A stretch of DNA of 64,000 nt from Rutpela maculata (Eukaryota; Arthropoda; Insecta; Coleoptera; Cerambycidae), in assembly GCA_936432065.2 (NCBI GenBank), contig OW386293.2, forward strand, positions 98,601,795 to 98,665,794, in the 5' to 3' direction. The stretch's first letter is position 1. The number at the start of each line of letters is the position of its first letter. Under the pieces are notes generated by a model. That model ran no database searches and was not told where the DNA came from. It saw only the letters and a program-made list of their open reading frames with translations. The position numbers were made by a program, and so were the translations under genes. Shown here in pieces: positions 10,736 through 22,076 of the stretch.

Positions 10736-10924
10736 CGCGGAAAATGGCATGACAAAGATATAAAAAATCGTTGTGCGCCGTAAACTACACGATAGGAGTA
10801 AAGCCTCTACTTTAAGTATTTTCTTCGAGGAAACCTACTACGCGTCCATACTATCCAAGGTAACCCACTGTGCATCCAATTTACTCGAGGAAAGCCACTG
10901 CGCATTCATACAAAACAGAATATT

Positions 10925-11495
10925 AGGTATTTACATTTTTTTTAAACTGGAAATGACTGAGTGTTCCAGCTGTTCCAGTTCAATTATTTACTGTTTAAAA
11001 TGGGAATAATATTTGTTTACAGTTTAAAGTGGGATTTAAAAAATTTACAGTTTGAACTGGGAATAATTGAATTATTTACAGTTTAAAGTGGGAATAATTA
11101 AATTATTTACAGATTCAACTGGGAGCAATTGAATTATTTACAGTTTGAACTGGGAATAAAAAAATTTACAGTTTGAACTGGGAATAATTGAATTATTTAC
11201 AGTTTAAAGTGGGAATAATTAAATTATTTACAGATTCAACTGGGAGCAATTGAATTATTTGCAGTTTGAACTGGGAATAAAAAAATTTACAGTTTGAACT
11301 GGGAATAATTGAATTATTTACAGTTTAAAGTGGGAATAATTAAATTATTTACAGATTCAACTGGGAGCAATTGAATTATTTACAGTTTGAACTGGGAATA
11401 ATAAAATTTACAGTTTGAACTGGGACTAATTCAATTATTTACAGATTTAACAGGGAATAATCAAATTATTTACAAATTTATCTGGGAATAATTGG
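10925..11495. repeat. Tandem array, about 121-bp units with an internal ~30-bp subrepeat
   Basis: Units begin AAATTTACAGTTTGAACTGG at about 11040, 11161 and 11282, and further partial units lie on both sides. Each 121-bp unit is itself four variants of a roughly 30-bp module of the form ATTTACAG-NTTNAA-CTGGGAATAATT. This is a higher-order repeat structure, probably satellite-like sequence grown from a transposon subterminus. Confidence 0.9.
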
Positions 11496-11629
11496 AAAAA
11501 AACATCCGTGACCCTTCTACGCCTTCGTATTTTAGTACCCGAATCCGAGGATTGTCTAAGTATATCTATAGTATAAATACCCCAGTCAAATTAGAACAAA
11601 TTTCGACGTTTGACGAAAAAAAACTGATA

Positions 11630-12800
11630 AAGTGTTTAAATTTGGCAAATATGTTCATTTAGGCTTACTTGCTATTAAACATACTAAAAGTCCCCAGCCC
11701 AAACTGTTGCGCTTGAGCCACCATCTTGGAGAAATGGCGGTCGGATTCAGTTTACTGCTTATATCTTTCTAACCATTAGCGATATCGAAATTATGTTTAT
11801 ATACAAAATAAAGCTTATAAAATTCTGGACAAAAAGTGTTATATGCATTTCATCGACACGTTTCAACAATTGTGAATATCACTCGTATATAATAAAAATA
11901 TATCATTGTATTGTCATAAAATACGGGACAACTTTCAAAATGTCTTTTCTGTCAGTCCGTTCGTCTGTCCGTCTGCCTCTCTGTCCGTCATGTCTCTTGT
12001 AAGCTAAATAACTTAAAAAAGAAAAGTCTGATTTTATTGAAATTTGAACAATAAATTAGTGTTAGCTATAAGAAGAACCCCAGCGTTTAAAAAAAAATTG
12101 ATCAGTAAGTATGTTATGATTGTAGGTTTAAGTGACATACTTGCAATTTTAATGATCTCCCAATGATACCATCTTGATTGTCGAAACGTTGGTCAGTATA
12201 CTGTGCAGTATCTCTGTATTTTTAGCATATTATCAAAGGTGTTACAACACTCTTCACATGCCTTTTTTTATTTACTAATCGATTTTTTTCAAAATCAATA
12301 GAGTTCTTCCTTTAGTTAACACTAACTTACTGTTCAAATTTCAATAAAATTGGACTCCTCTCTTTTAAATTATCATACTCACAAAAAGTGTCGTACAGAT
12401 GGACAAACTGACAGACTGACAAACAGATATTCGACGGATATTTTAAAGTTATTGGAAATTCTAGAATTAACATAATAATATGAATTTGTTTTTACGAGTG
12501 ATTTCCGGTTTAGAAATGTGTTGATCAAATGTAATTTCCTATTTTAGAAGATGATAATAATAGATACAGGAAAATATTATATTACATTTCTTGTAGAGAA
12601 TTTTATAAGCTTTACTTTTTATTGGAGGCTTAATTTCGATATATCTAATGGTTAGCGAGATATAAGAAAAAAACTTAATCTGAGCACCATTTTTCCGAGA
12701 TGGCGGCGCGAGCGTAAGAGATAGAGTTGACGACTTTAAGTATGTTTAAACAGTGGGCCTTAATGAACATCTCTGCCAAGTTTCAAAACTTTTTTTCCTC
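11630..12800. mobile_element. Foldback element with ~500-bp arms
   Basis: Sequence from about 11630 (TTTGGCAAATATGTTCATTT) to 12115 is mirrored by 12260-12800, for example CCATCTTGGAGAAATGGCGG against CCATTTTTCCGAGATGGCGG. The loop is about 150 bp. The arms contain GTCCGTCTG-like simple repeats and an AGTGTTAGCTA-AAGAACCC segment shared with the repeat at 16815 and 49320, so the families are related. The open frame at 11793-12002 is not supported as a gene. Confidence 0.75.
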
Positions 12801-13410
12801 TAATCCTCTCTATTTAACTGGAATAATTTAGGTACTTATACATTTTTTCTATTTTAGAATGTTATAATAGACAATTAAAACTATCTTCGTTCGTGGGGCT
12901 TCTGGCAGTGGCAGTATAATGAGAGAAAAGATGGTAAGTTTATATAAGTTCTAAAATCTTAGACATTTTGCATTTGAATTTTGTGCAAATTGCTGTTTTT
13001 ACCAATTTTTTCTGTAGCTATAATAAGGCTCTATAAAAAAATATATTCTTTATTGTTTCACATTGAAATACTCGTTTCGGTAATGAGAAACTTCACCTTC
13101 AGTTTTTTTTGCTTAATTTTTAATTTAGTGTATACTTAGTGTCTTATTTTAAGTCTCATCTAAACTTTATTATTTTGCTAGAGATAGAATTCAATTGGTG
13201 TCCACGAATCAAGAGTGATACAAAGTTCAAATAATTTTAGAACCATATTCTGCATGCCCTGTTAGAATCAAATTCTGAATTCGTATCTTTATTGCTAATT
13301 CATGTTTTACAAAATAGTAGTTTATTTTCAATCGTCATCCTTTTTTTTATATTTTCAATAGTGTCAATGAAGTTGTTCTAAAGATGTAAGCTATTAAAAT
13401 TAAATTTAAT
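12801..13410. other. AT-rich region without recognisable feature
   Basis: I find no domain, repeat or structured element that I can support here. Confidence 0.5.
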
Positions 13411-13867
13411 TACTTCCACATCCAGTGGAAGTATGGTAATGACAAAAAAATTTTTGAAAATTTTTATTGTTCAGATAGGCTTAGAATGTCATGAAACGTC
13501 GAGATTTTAAATTCTGTCTGTCGGTCTGTAACTTTTTTTGTGCCCACGTTTACTCTGGAATCGTTTAAGATATTGACTTGAAATTTGGTACACGTATGTA
13601 CTTTAACGGGATCTGGAACTAGATTATATTTTCATCTTATTCCGTCGAAGGGTTGGGGGGTAAAATGTGGTAAATAGGGGGTAAATCGGTAAATCAAGCA
13701 GGTAAGAGTCCATAAAATTGGGTTTTTGGGGTAGACGATTTCGAATGTTATATTATTAAAGTTCTATAAACAATTATTTCCACATACAAAATTTTTTCGT
13801 TATGAGAGACTTGGATAGAAAATCTGGATGTGGAAGTAGTGATTCCTTGGGCAGCGGTTTTTTACTT
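13411..13867 (+). repeat. Dispersed repeat family A, copy 2
   Basis: The copy begins ACTTCCACATCCAGTGGAAG and ends GGATGTGGAAGTAGTGATTC then TTGGGCAGCGG. It is about 220 bp shorter than copy 1 because of an internal deletion. Non-coding. Confidence 0.8.
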
Positions 13868-14464
13868 TAATAACAAAACGAGTGTGTGGTTGAACTCGAA
13901 ATTACCACTACCAACACTCAACTTTTAACATTATTTTTACTGACATAAATGATACCAAATCTTATTAAACATTTTTAAACTGTGATAATTAATTTTTTAT
14001 AAATTTTTAGATGTGGTATGAAAAATAGTTCCAGCCACAGCAGACTTTGACTATGAGATAATTGTGACACTTAATCCGTTATAGGGATCAAAGAAGATCA
14101 AGAAAGAAATAGCTAGGTGAATTTATATTATAAGGCATACCTGTAATCATATCTTGAATATATATAGTTTCGGAAATGTTTGTTTCATTGATCACTTCAA
14201 ATTTAGTGAGTAATATATGTGCTATAAAATATCTAGGGATATGTGAAAGATTTATAACCAAATATCAAACGATTATGTATGAACTGCCTTTTTATATATT
14301 TTCCGAAATCTCAAGAAAAATTTAAGAAAAGGTAAGTAAAGCGAATGTGAAATATATTTTTTTGTGTAAAATTTCAGCAATATCAGGCTACTTTGATGAA
14401 ATGTTTTGTCTGAAGTAAGCCATTAAAATAAAAATGAATTGTGAATAAATTATGTTGCTTTATA
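13868..14464. other. AT-rich region, nothing supported
   Basis: No coding or repeat structure is apparent apart from AT-rich composition. Confidence 0.5.
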
Positions 14465-15262
14465 ATGTATATTATAACAACTTGAATGTTACGCTGAGTT
14501 AATTTTAATATAAATGAAAAGAATCTATTTTGCAACAAATAAATCTTCTTTTATATTACGAAAAAAATAACTCAATGAAATAACGATGAAAGATTTATAT
14601 TTATACCCGGCAATATAAAATGATTAATTTTGAATAAATTATGTTTCCTCATTGAATTTTTTATTGTTTTTAATCGAAAAAAATTATTTCATCAAAGTCG
14701 GCTCACGTTTTATACTTAGTGTATGATTTTACATTCTGAACAACTTTTCTCTTTATTTTTTTCATTTAGAAAAATAAAGGTGTACTTATTTCTTAAATAT
14801 TTGTTTACAAATCTCCCTGTATATCTAAAATTATATTATTATATACAGCTAATTATATATGTAACTATATTATGCAACGAGAATAATTTTAGGTATGCAG
14901 GAGGATTTTGAAACAAATATTTAAGAAATAATATAAGTTCACCTTTATTTTTTAAAATGAGAAAAGTTTTTCAGAATGTAAAATCACACACAAGGTATAA
15001 AATGTCAGCCGACTTTAATGAAATAATTTTTTTCGATAAAAAAACAACAAAAAATTCAATGAGGAAACATAATTTATTCAAAAATTCATCATTTTTTGGA
15101 GCCGGATATAAAATATTAATCTTTAATCAGTGATTTTTAAGTTTCAATGGAGCTATTTTTTCGTAATATAAAAGTAGATTTATTTGTTGCAATATAGATT
15201 CTTTTTATTTATTTTAAAAGTAATTGGGCGGTAACATTCAAGTTGTTATAATATATATTTTT
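14465..15262. mobile_element. 800-bp hairpin (foldback) element
   Basis: Left arm 14465-14843 and right arm 14880-15262 are inverted copies with a loop of about 40 bp. For example AATAAATTATGTTTCCTCAT on the left answers ATGAGGAAACATAATTTATT on the right. Transcription in either direction would give a very long dsRNA stem. The open frame at 14723-14911 spans the loop and is not a gene. Confidence 0.88.
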
Positions 15263-15434
15263 TGTACACAATATGATCATATCTATATCACAAATGAGTG
15301 GTACTGATATGGCTGAAAAGTGGAAAATAAGTAAGTCACTTTTGACGACGTGGCTGAGTGCGGCCGTTTAGCGTCACTGTGACGGCATTTCCACGTGGTT
15401 GCAAACAAGAATGACGACGTCACTGTTGCAAAAA

Positions 15435-16140
15435 TCACATCATTATGATGTTAAAATGATGTGGTTTGGTTTGCTGGGTAACTGCAATGCTGAAAACAGA
15501 ATCCGAATTGTTTTTATCCACGTTACCAAAAATTGGTTCCTTGCTTCCAATTTCGTCTAGAAGATGCATTAATTTACTTTTTCCCTGTAGATGAATCATG
15601 GAACCGTCAGGGTGAAAAAGTGATCGTGGTACTGCAGGAAGTTCGAAATTATCAATTATATCTTTTAAATTTAAATCGGGACGGGACGACTTCTGCAAAT
15701 CAAGACACACCTAGAAAACATATTATTGTCTTGTCTTAGTTGCATGACACCTGTTTTTGTATTAACCGTAGTTCTCTTTAACATGGATTTATTTAAACTT
15801 AAACCAGAAGATTTTAAAGGATCCCAGAAATTGGTTGTTTTTTATTTTTAATCCTGTTTTCAACAAAGTCGTTTTCGATTTTTTCATCTGTGTCTGACAT
15901 AGCACATATATCTTTGCAAACAATTTCGGTAGCAATACGTTTTGTATATAAGTTTATCAGATTATTCTCTTCATATTGAAATGGATTCGTAAAATCCTTG
16001 ACGGTTTTCTTCAATGTTCTTGTATTGGCACATATTCTTGTTGATTTTTTTGTGTTATGTAACTCATGATGACAAAAACCGGGTTTACTTTTACCAAGCT
16101 TATCAAGTACTGTGTCTGATAATCTATTTAGATAAGGCAT
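15435..16140 (-). pseudogene. Fragment of uncharacterised transposon-associated protein
   Basis: Two minus-strand frames (16140-15814, then 15710-15435), offset by a frameshift, form one protein fragment. The upstream part has NPFQYEENNLINL followed by a D-rich stretch and FVENRI; the downstream part has NFELPAVPRSLFHPDGSM followed by a KSKL motif. The same order of motifs (NPF-x-NL-x-L, then F-E-x(3)-P-x-SLF, then KS-x-L) occurs in the pseudogene at 53654-54341. I do not recognise a named domain. The bridge near 15720-15810 and the C-terminal end near 15435 are degraded. Confidence 0.6.
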
Positions 16141-16255
16141 ATGAGAAAAAACGTGAGAGTTTCTGGTTTTAGAGTTATGCCAATTAAACCGCCAGAAACC
16201 GTCATTTTTCGATTTTCAAGTGTTTCGTCGGCGCCAAGAGAACAGAAACCAATTC

Positions 16256-16665
16256 CAAAAATGCAATTTTTTAATTATATATTTCACCCCCGCCGGCGGG
16301 GGTGGGACTTCCTAATATTAATTTTTTAGTAAAACACATTATTTTTTTATTATTTTAAGTAATCTTGGGTCAATTTAATAAAAAAATGCAATTTTTTAAT
16401 TATATATTTCACCCCCGCCGGCGGGGGTGGGACTTCCTAACATTAATTTTTTAGTAAAACACATTATTTTTTTATTATTTTAAGTAAACTTGGGTCAATT
16501 TAATCAACAAATGCAATTTTTTAATTATATATTTCACCCCCGCCGGCGGGGGTGGGACTTCCTAATATTAATTTTTTAGTAAAACATATTATTTTTTTAA
16601 TTATTTTAAGTAAGCTTGGGTCAATTTAATAAAAAAATGCAATTTCTTAATTATATATTTAAAAG
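16256..16665. repeat. 125-bp tandem repeat carrying a 20-bp GC palindrome
   Basis: Units start ATGCAATTTTTTAATTATAT at 16261, 16386 and 16511, with a truncated fourth at 16637, so the period is 125-126 bp. The first three contain the perfect palindrome CACCCCCGCCGGCGGGGGTG at 16285-16304, 16410-16429 and 16535-16554, in otherwise AT-rich DNA; the fourth lacks it. The array lies immediately upstream of the minus-strand protein fragment at 15435-16140. Confidence 0.95.
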
Positions 16666-16814
16666 GATAGTAGGTTTTCACCCCTCTGCCACCTTTGCGA
16701 GATGCGCCCCATACAAATTCGTAATCTACACATTTTTCCGAAAATTTTGATGTATCGCATAATATTGCTTCACTAATTTGCGCACAGGACCTAATATTTG
16801 TACAATTTAAAACT

Positions 16815-17521
16815 GACTAGTATATTGCATTTGATCGGCACATTTCTAAAACCGTAAATATCGCTCGTAGAGAAAAAATTTTCATATCATTGTGTTAGTG
16901 AACGAATTCTGAACAAATTTCAAAATGTCCGTCCGTCCGTCCGTCTGTCTGTCCGCCCGTCTGTCCGTCCGTCCGTCACGTTTCTTGTAAGCACGATAAC
17001 TCAAGAAAGAAAAATCCGATTGTATTGAAATTTGGACAGTAAGTTAGTGTTAGTTAGAGAAAGAACCCTGTTGTTTTTGAACAAAATCGATCGCTAAATA
17101 AAAATGTTATTAATGATTTAAATTTGAAAAAAAAAATTTTTCATTTTTATGTTTTTGTAATTGAATGGAAATCTTGTGTAATGATATTTCATTTTAATAT
17201 CTAAATATTTATATATTTTACAAATATATATTTCATAATGTAATATACAACCGTGAAAATATGATTTTAACTCGTGTCTTATGATGTAAAAATTATTCAT
17301 TTTTTTACGTGTGAGGTGGTGGTGTAGTTCTTATGCTTTTGACTCAGAATCCAAGGGTACCGGGTTCGAAACCCAAATGGCGTTTGGTACGGTTTTTTTA
17401 TTTTTACTTTATTTTACACTGAGTCTTTTACCAACTAAGTTCACACAATAAAAGATTAAAAATGTCTAAAACTAACATTATGTACAAAAAACTGTGAAGA
17501 GTATCCTAGAATGTGTAAGAA
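16815..17521 (+). repeat. Repeat family B, copy 1, left part
   Basis: From ATTTGATCGGCACATTTCTA to GAGTATCCTAGAATGTGTAA this matches the copy at 49320-51315. It contains a GTCCGTCC-type simple run at 16927-16978 and a tRNA-like promoter segment at 17314-17385. The copy is broken after 17521 by a 3.56-kb insertion and resumes at 21083-21130. At the site where copy 2 carries a hAT MITE, this copy is uninterrupted (AGAGAAAGAACCCTG near 17055). Confidence 0.88.
17314..17385 (+). repeat. tRNA-like (SINE-type) internal promoter segment
   Basis: GGTGGTGTAGTTCTTATGC resembles a degenerate tRNA A box, and GGGTTCGAAACCC is a perfect B-box/T-arm hairpin about 45 bp further on. A T-rich run follows. The anticodon arm and acceptor stem do not close, so this is not a functional tRNA. 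The family B copy at 51034-51110 carries the same segment. Confidence 0.65.
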
Positions 17522-18651
17522 CCCAGACAGCACCATATATTCTAAGAATATTCTGTAATTATGCAAAAAAGAATGAATATATTCTGATTAATTCTGGAAT
17601 AATCCTGGAATATATATAAGATAACGGATTATTCTAGTAATATAATTTTAAATATATATACCTGGAATATTCAGCATGAATATGATAGTAATATTCATTT
17701 TGGAATATATATATTCCCTCCTGGGTCAAGAATATTCTAAGACTTTGAGAATGAAAGAATAATATTAATTGTTACTCAACCAAATCAACGTTTTATAAAA
17801 GCTTTTAATTTTTTCTGTAAAATGTAACTTAAATATATGCGTGTTATTTCAATTAATAAAAAATATTTAATATGATTATAATGATTATATTATACAATGA
17901 TGTTATTCCCAGTTTTAAACAAAAGCTCAATCCATATTTTTGTTATCAGGTTATCAGGTTTGAGCAGTGCAGCCAAGGCTAGACTTCAGAAATAAAGCCA
18001 TGCACATGTATATAGTGTTTTAAACTACCCGCGATTTTTTGCTATTTACGTATCTCATCGACCTAGTAGTATGTCAATGACGTATCTCATAACATAACCT
18101 CAATATCAGAATTTACGTGCTTTAATCGTTTGTTATTGTTGAGATACTTAAGTGTTTTTATGTGTAGTATAAGTGATAAGTGACCGATGAACAATAAGTA
18201 AGTACATTAATCTTTTTTATAGGGAAAATTTAACAGGTCATCACGTCACTTGTACATTTTCTTACTTAAATGAAAAGAAAAACGGATAGAAATACTACTG
18301 GTACTGGCGCAGCTTCATAGAGAACTTAATAGAACTCTAAAACTCCATAAGACCATAATACTGATGATATAAATCAGAGACAGTTATTACAGTTGAACCA
18401 AAACTTACCAACAAATTCTTCACATTTACAAGAAAGTACCTACTTATGATTGCATCAGTCAAAATAATTCCCAAACTTTTAATCATAGTACTGCAGGCAC
18501 CACGAACTTAATAAGTAGTGTTCATTTAGAGAATATTGTTAGAAGTAATGTTTCAAATAGGGGCAGTGAAAGTAATTTATTGGAAAGCGATTCTGGCGAA
18601 AATTTTAATTGTAGCGCTAGTTTTGATGAGCAGAGCTGTCGCACATAAAGT

Positions 18652-18897
18652 TACTATACTTCCATGTACCTGAAGTTTCGAACGTTCACTTGAACGAATT
18701 TCATTTGAAAAGGAAAGATTAATAAAAATTATAAATCTACTTAGGGGTACCACTTTTACGGTAATATTTGTTGGCAAAGATAGTATCGTTGCCAGCAAAT
18801 ATTACCAGAAAAATTGTACGTCCAAGTCGATTAACTTCAAATTTTCAATTTAAATTCGTTCAACTGAACGTTCGAAACTTCAGGTACATATACTTCC
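18652..18897. repeat. Nested double hairpin element
   Basis: The outer arms (GTACCTGAAGTTTCGAACGT on the left, ACGTTCGAAACTTCAGGTAC on the right) enclose an inner hairpin, GGTAATATTTG-TTGGCAA against TTGCCAGCAAATATTACC, at about 18760-18806. The minus-strand open frame at 18577-18798 is a by-product. Confidence 0.8.
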
Positions 18898-19095
18898 TGG
18901 AATATGTGACTAGCAAATGATAACCCTCTGTGCTTAGAGGCAATGGACAAATAATTTGTAGTAACTTTTATTACAAGTTTTCATTTTAATTAATCTTTTC
19001 TATTATTTTTTGTAAAAAGATATTAATTACCTGTTTGTATTTTTTTTTCTAGATTGATAGTATGTGTAGATTGGGTAGCGATAATTACAAAGAAT

Positions 19096-19212
19096 GTTCG
19101 TGCCGCTTTATGTGAAAAGTAATGAGTATGATGACTTGGCCAAGCTTTACAGTTTACACGGACACAAAGACAAAAAAGTGTTTTCAACAGCAGTTTTAGC
19201 AACAGTTACAGG
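19096..19212 (+). pseudogene. Possible decayed exon of an unknown protein
   Basis: From an ATG at 19096 a short open frame reads FVPLYVKSNEYDDLAKLYSL and then VFSTAVLATVTG, ending at a plausible splice donor (ACAG|GTAATT, exon end 19212). The tail faintly resembles the C-terminal part of BEN domains, but the match is too short to claim. It lies inside the 3.56-kb element and may be a remnant of its cargo gene. Confidence 0.25.
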
Positions 19213-19639
19213 TAATTATTTAACATAATATATTTGTTTGCGGTTTGGATATATACTTGCTTAAATGAAAAACAAGCCTGTCTATTTCCTCTCTATTTTT
19301 TGCATGATTTGAATAAGTTTTTTTTCATGTAGAGTGACAATATTTCTATGTGTAGGTGACATTAATTTGGTTTTAATTTACATACACGGCCTCCTGCGAA
19401 GCGTTTTTTCACCAAAAACAGTAAATCATATTAGCAATTTTTTTTTTAAACAGATGATATAATATCCTTCTATTTTGATTTTTTTAATGTATTTCTTTTT
19501 CATTTTGATGAAACTTACTATCAACTTACTATCAAGACATGCTGAAGAAGAATCAGTTATTTAAAAAGAAATCTCTAATATGATTTAGTGTTTCTTGGCG
19601 AGAGGAATATAACTTTCTAATTCTATTCTGAATTTTGAA

Positions 19640-20290
19640 TACTTTTTTAGATACTAGGATTTTTTTTGGGGGGGGAGGTTAATAATTCCCAACTCTCATT
19701 ACAGGAATTTTCCCAACTCAAAAAAATTTTCTTCAATGAAAATGATGTGCGGAGGGGGGGGGGGAAAATTTTTCTCGAATTTTCCCAACTTGAAGCTTGA
19801 ATTTCCTAACTCGAACCACAATAAAAAAGAATTCCTTCGAAAATAAAAACTGATGAGAGGGGAGGGGGGGGGGTAGGAGGTGGAGGATAAAGTAAAAACA
19901 AATTTTGAATCCTTTGGTTCTTGTACACACGCTAAATCATGGCTTATGCCAAAAAATATTTTGAAATATTATAGCTTCTCTTATATGTACTAAATACCAG
20001 TTTTATGGGCTCTTGCTTGATTTATCTATGTACTCCTATTTACCCAATTTACCCCTCAACCCTTCAACGGAATAAGATCAGAATATAATCCTCGTTGAAA
20101 TACATATAATTCAAGTCAATATGTTAAACGGTTCCAGAGTAATTGTGCGCATAAGAAAAAGTTACAGACCGACGGACATTTTTTTTTGCTCAAACTTAAA
20201 ATCTCGACGTTTCATGACATTCTAAGTCTATTTGAGCAATAAAATTTTTCAAATTTTTTTTGCGCTACTATACTTCCAAGTAATTACAAA
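19640..20290 (-). repeat. Dispersed repeat family A, copy 3 (degenerate)
   Basis: The copy has the family segments for the cgacgtttcatgacattct and tcaatatgttaaacggttcc motifs. It starts in a G-rich, low-complexity region (19665-19880) with two long G runs. Its right end (GCGCTACTATACTTCCAAG) matches the start of copy 2 in reverse. Confidence 0.65.
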
Positions 20291-21082
20291 ATACAAAAAT
20301 ATGAGTTGATTCTTGGTTTTATCATTAGCTTTCATCAATACACAAGTTTAAATTCTAAATAAAAATCCTATAAAATGTTTTCTTTTGTTTTAGAAACAAT
20401 GAAAAGGACAAAGAAGATTAGTCTTAAGATAGATTCAAAATATAAATATATTTATTAAATACTTAATAAATAATTTTGCAATATTATATTTTCAATATTT
20501 TATTTTCCCATATTTTTAGAATTTTTAGGAAGAAGGCACTAATATGCAAGGAGTGGAGAGTTTTCAGGTGATTACTGTTATTATTTTACATTTTAATTTT
20601 TATATAATTATTTAAATCGAAAAGTAAGATAATCAGATATCAAGCTGAAGGAGCTGCTGTAAACAATTGCGAGTGTCTTCCCCCATCCAGGTGCGTTTTG
20701 ATGATGTATTAGTTTTATTTCTGCTTTTACCAAAAGTGACCCACGTATACCAGAGGACCTATATACATTCTCACGGGAATATTCCTGAAACCAGCCTAAA
20801 GGAATATCCTATATAAACCTAGATTATTCCAGGAATATAAATATATATTCCAGGCAAAAGCTGTGAATATGTTTGAAACATATAATTATTCCTGGATTAT
20901 TCCTGGAATAATTTGGTAATATTCTTAAAGGAATAATCTAGGTTTATGTAGGATATTCCCATTGGCCGATTCTAAGAATATTCCCTGGAGAATTTATATA
21001 TTCACGGCCTATTCTAAGAATGGTTCTTTATTCTCAAGAGTATATTCCAGGAATATTCTAAGATTATATTGTGCTGTCTGGG

Positions 21083-21130
21083 AATTATATAAAAAGTTCA
21101 GTGAACATCAGGCGAAGAGTACTTTTTTAG
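21083..21130 (+). repeat. Repeat family B, copy 1, right remnant
   Basis: AATTATATAAAAAGTTCAGT followed by GAAGAGTAC matches 51262-51300 directly, completing the copy interrupted by the 3.56-kb element. Confidence 0.85.
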
Positions 21131-21924
21131 CTTGTTTGTTTATATTTGGGACACACATAGTAGATACAGAATGAGCGTTACATAAGTATTGTAGAGATCC
21201 TGCAAACTGAGAAAAGTGTAATAAGTGGTGAGTCTGAGCATTGAAGCGCATTTAGTCCATACTATAATTTCTTGTACCATTAAAAAGTATAGACTCTACA
21301 TTCGCTGTGCTTTTCGCCAAGCAAGTTGACATCATCTGGAGATGATTAAGTTAGTCTTAACATCTTCAGACAATGCCAACTTTGTCGGTGAACCCACGTA
21401 AAGTGTAGTGTTCAGATTCTTTGCTCTTTGCTTTTGTTACTTTTTGTTTTTGCGTTATGCCGATCGTAGTATGTGTGTTTGGAGCAATCCTTGTTTATAC
21501 CAGACCAGAAAAAATACCTGTTACTGGAAAAGGAGGAATCGTTCTGAAGTCACACGCGCGTGACCTGAGCACAGAAGAAGAAACAGTGTTTGTGTCAAAG
21601 AGGATATATAGATCTGTGTGTGCGTGCGTGTGCGTGTATTCTGTTGTTTCATTCACATCTGCTCCCACAGTTCCCACGGTCAAATCCAAGGTAATTAATG
21701 ATGACCTTAACAACTTTTCTAGAGGTCATTTTCCTCATATGAGTTATACAGGTGTGTATCCATATTTTTGGGATACTCTGTATGTACTCCTCCAGCTATT
21801 TTTCTAGCATCAGAAGTGGGATAGTTTTCACTTAAGTATTTGAAGTAGAAGACCGAAAAATGGTAAAACTACTGTCTGAAGTATTAAAAACCATCAGAAT
21901 AAACCGAACAGCACTTGAACAAGT
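21131..21924. other. Unassigned region with a small open frame
   Basis: A 128-codon plus-strand open frame (21421-21807) begins with a hydrophobic stretch that could be a membrane segment, but part of it overlaps a TGTGTGCG simple repeat and I recognise no family. At 21860-21932 a reading frame LLSEVLKTIRINRTALEQ followed by DLP resembles the start of DUF4806-type domains of insect transposon-associated genes; this is tentative. The frame continues after the MITE at 21933 and ends at a stop near 22120. Confidence 0.25.
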
Positions 21925-21932
21925 TGATTTAC

Positions 21933-22076
21933 CAGTGGCGGCTCGTGATATTTTGTGCAGAGGAGGCTTTATTTAAAAGACAATTATCTTGCAATATGAT
22001 TACATTTGTACATTTCCTCACCATCCCTGGATATGCTGCTAGAGGAGGCTCAGCCTCCTCTGACGAGCCGCCACTG
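21933..22076. mobile_element. 144-bp hAT-type MITE (CAGTGGCGGCT ends)
   Basis: The terminal inverted repeats are CAGTGGCGGCTCGT and ACGAGCCGCCACTG. A perfect 8-bp direct duplication TGATTTAC flanks it at 21925-21932 and 22077-22084. An inner GAGGAGGCT palindrome lies near the right end. Confidence 0.95.

Larger units (their letters stand above)
17522..21082. mobile_element. 3.56-kb inverted-repeat element inserted in repeat B
   Basis: The ends are CCCAGACAGCACCATATATT and its inverse ATATTGTGCTGTCTGGG. Both subterminal regions (17540-17760, 20760-21070) are rich in GGAATATTC/AAGAATATTCC palindromes. The uninterrupted homologous site at 51252-51270 shows that the insertion duplicated only about 2 bp (AA). 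The interior holds possible decayed coding sequence (18430-18640, 19096-19212), a small foldback (18652-18897) and a family A copy. No known transposase is recognisable. Confidence 0.8.

Noticed and set aside
16285..16554. CRISPR-like array from regularly spaced palindromes
   Set aside because: The whole 125-bp unit is repeated, with no unique spacers, and the DNA is eukaryotic.
17314..17385. Functional tRNA gene
   Set aside because: A good B box is present but the acceptor and anticodon stems do not close, and the other copy has a 10-bp insertion between the boxes.
21421..21807. 128-codon frame with a hydrophobic N-terminus
   Set aside because: No family similarity recognised, contains a TG simple repeat, and no splice or promoter context supports it.
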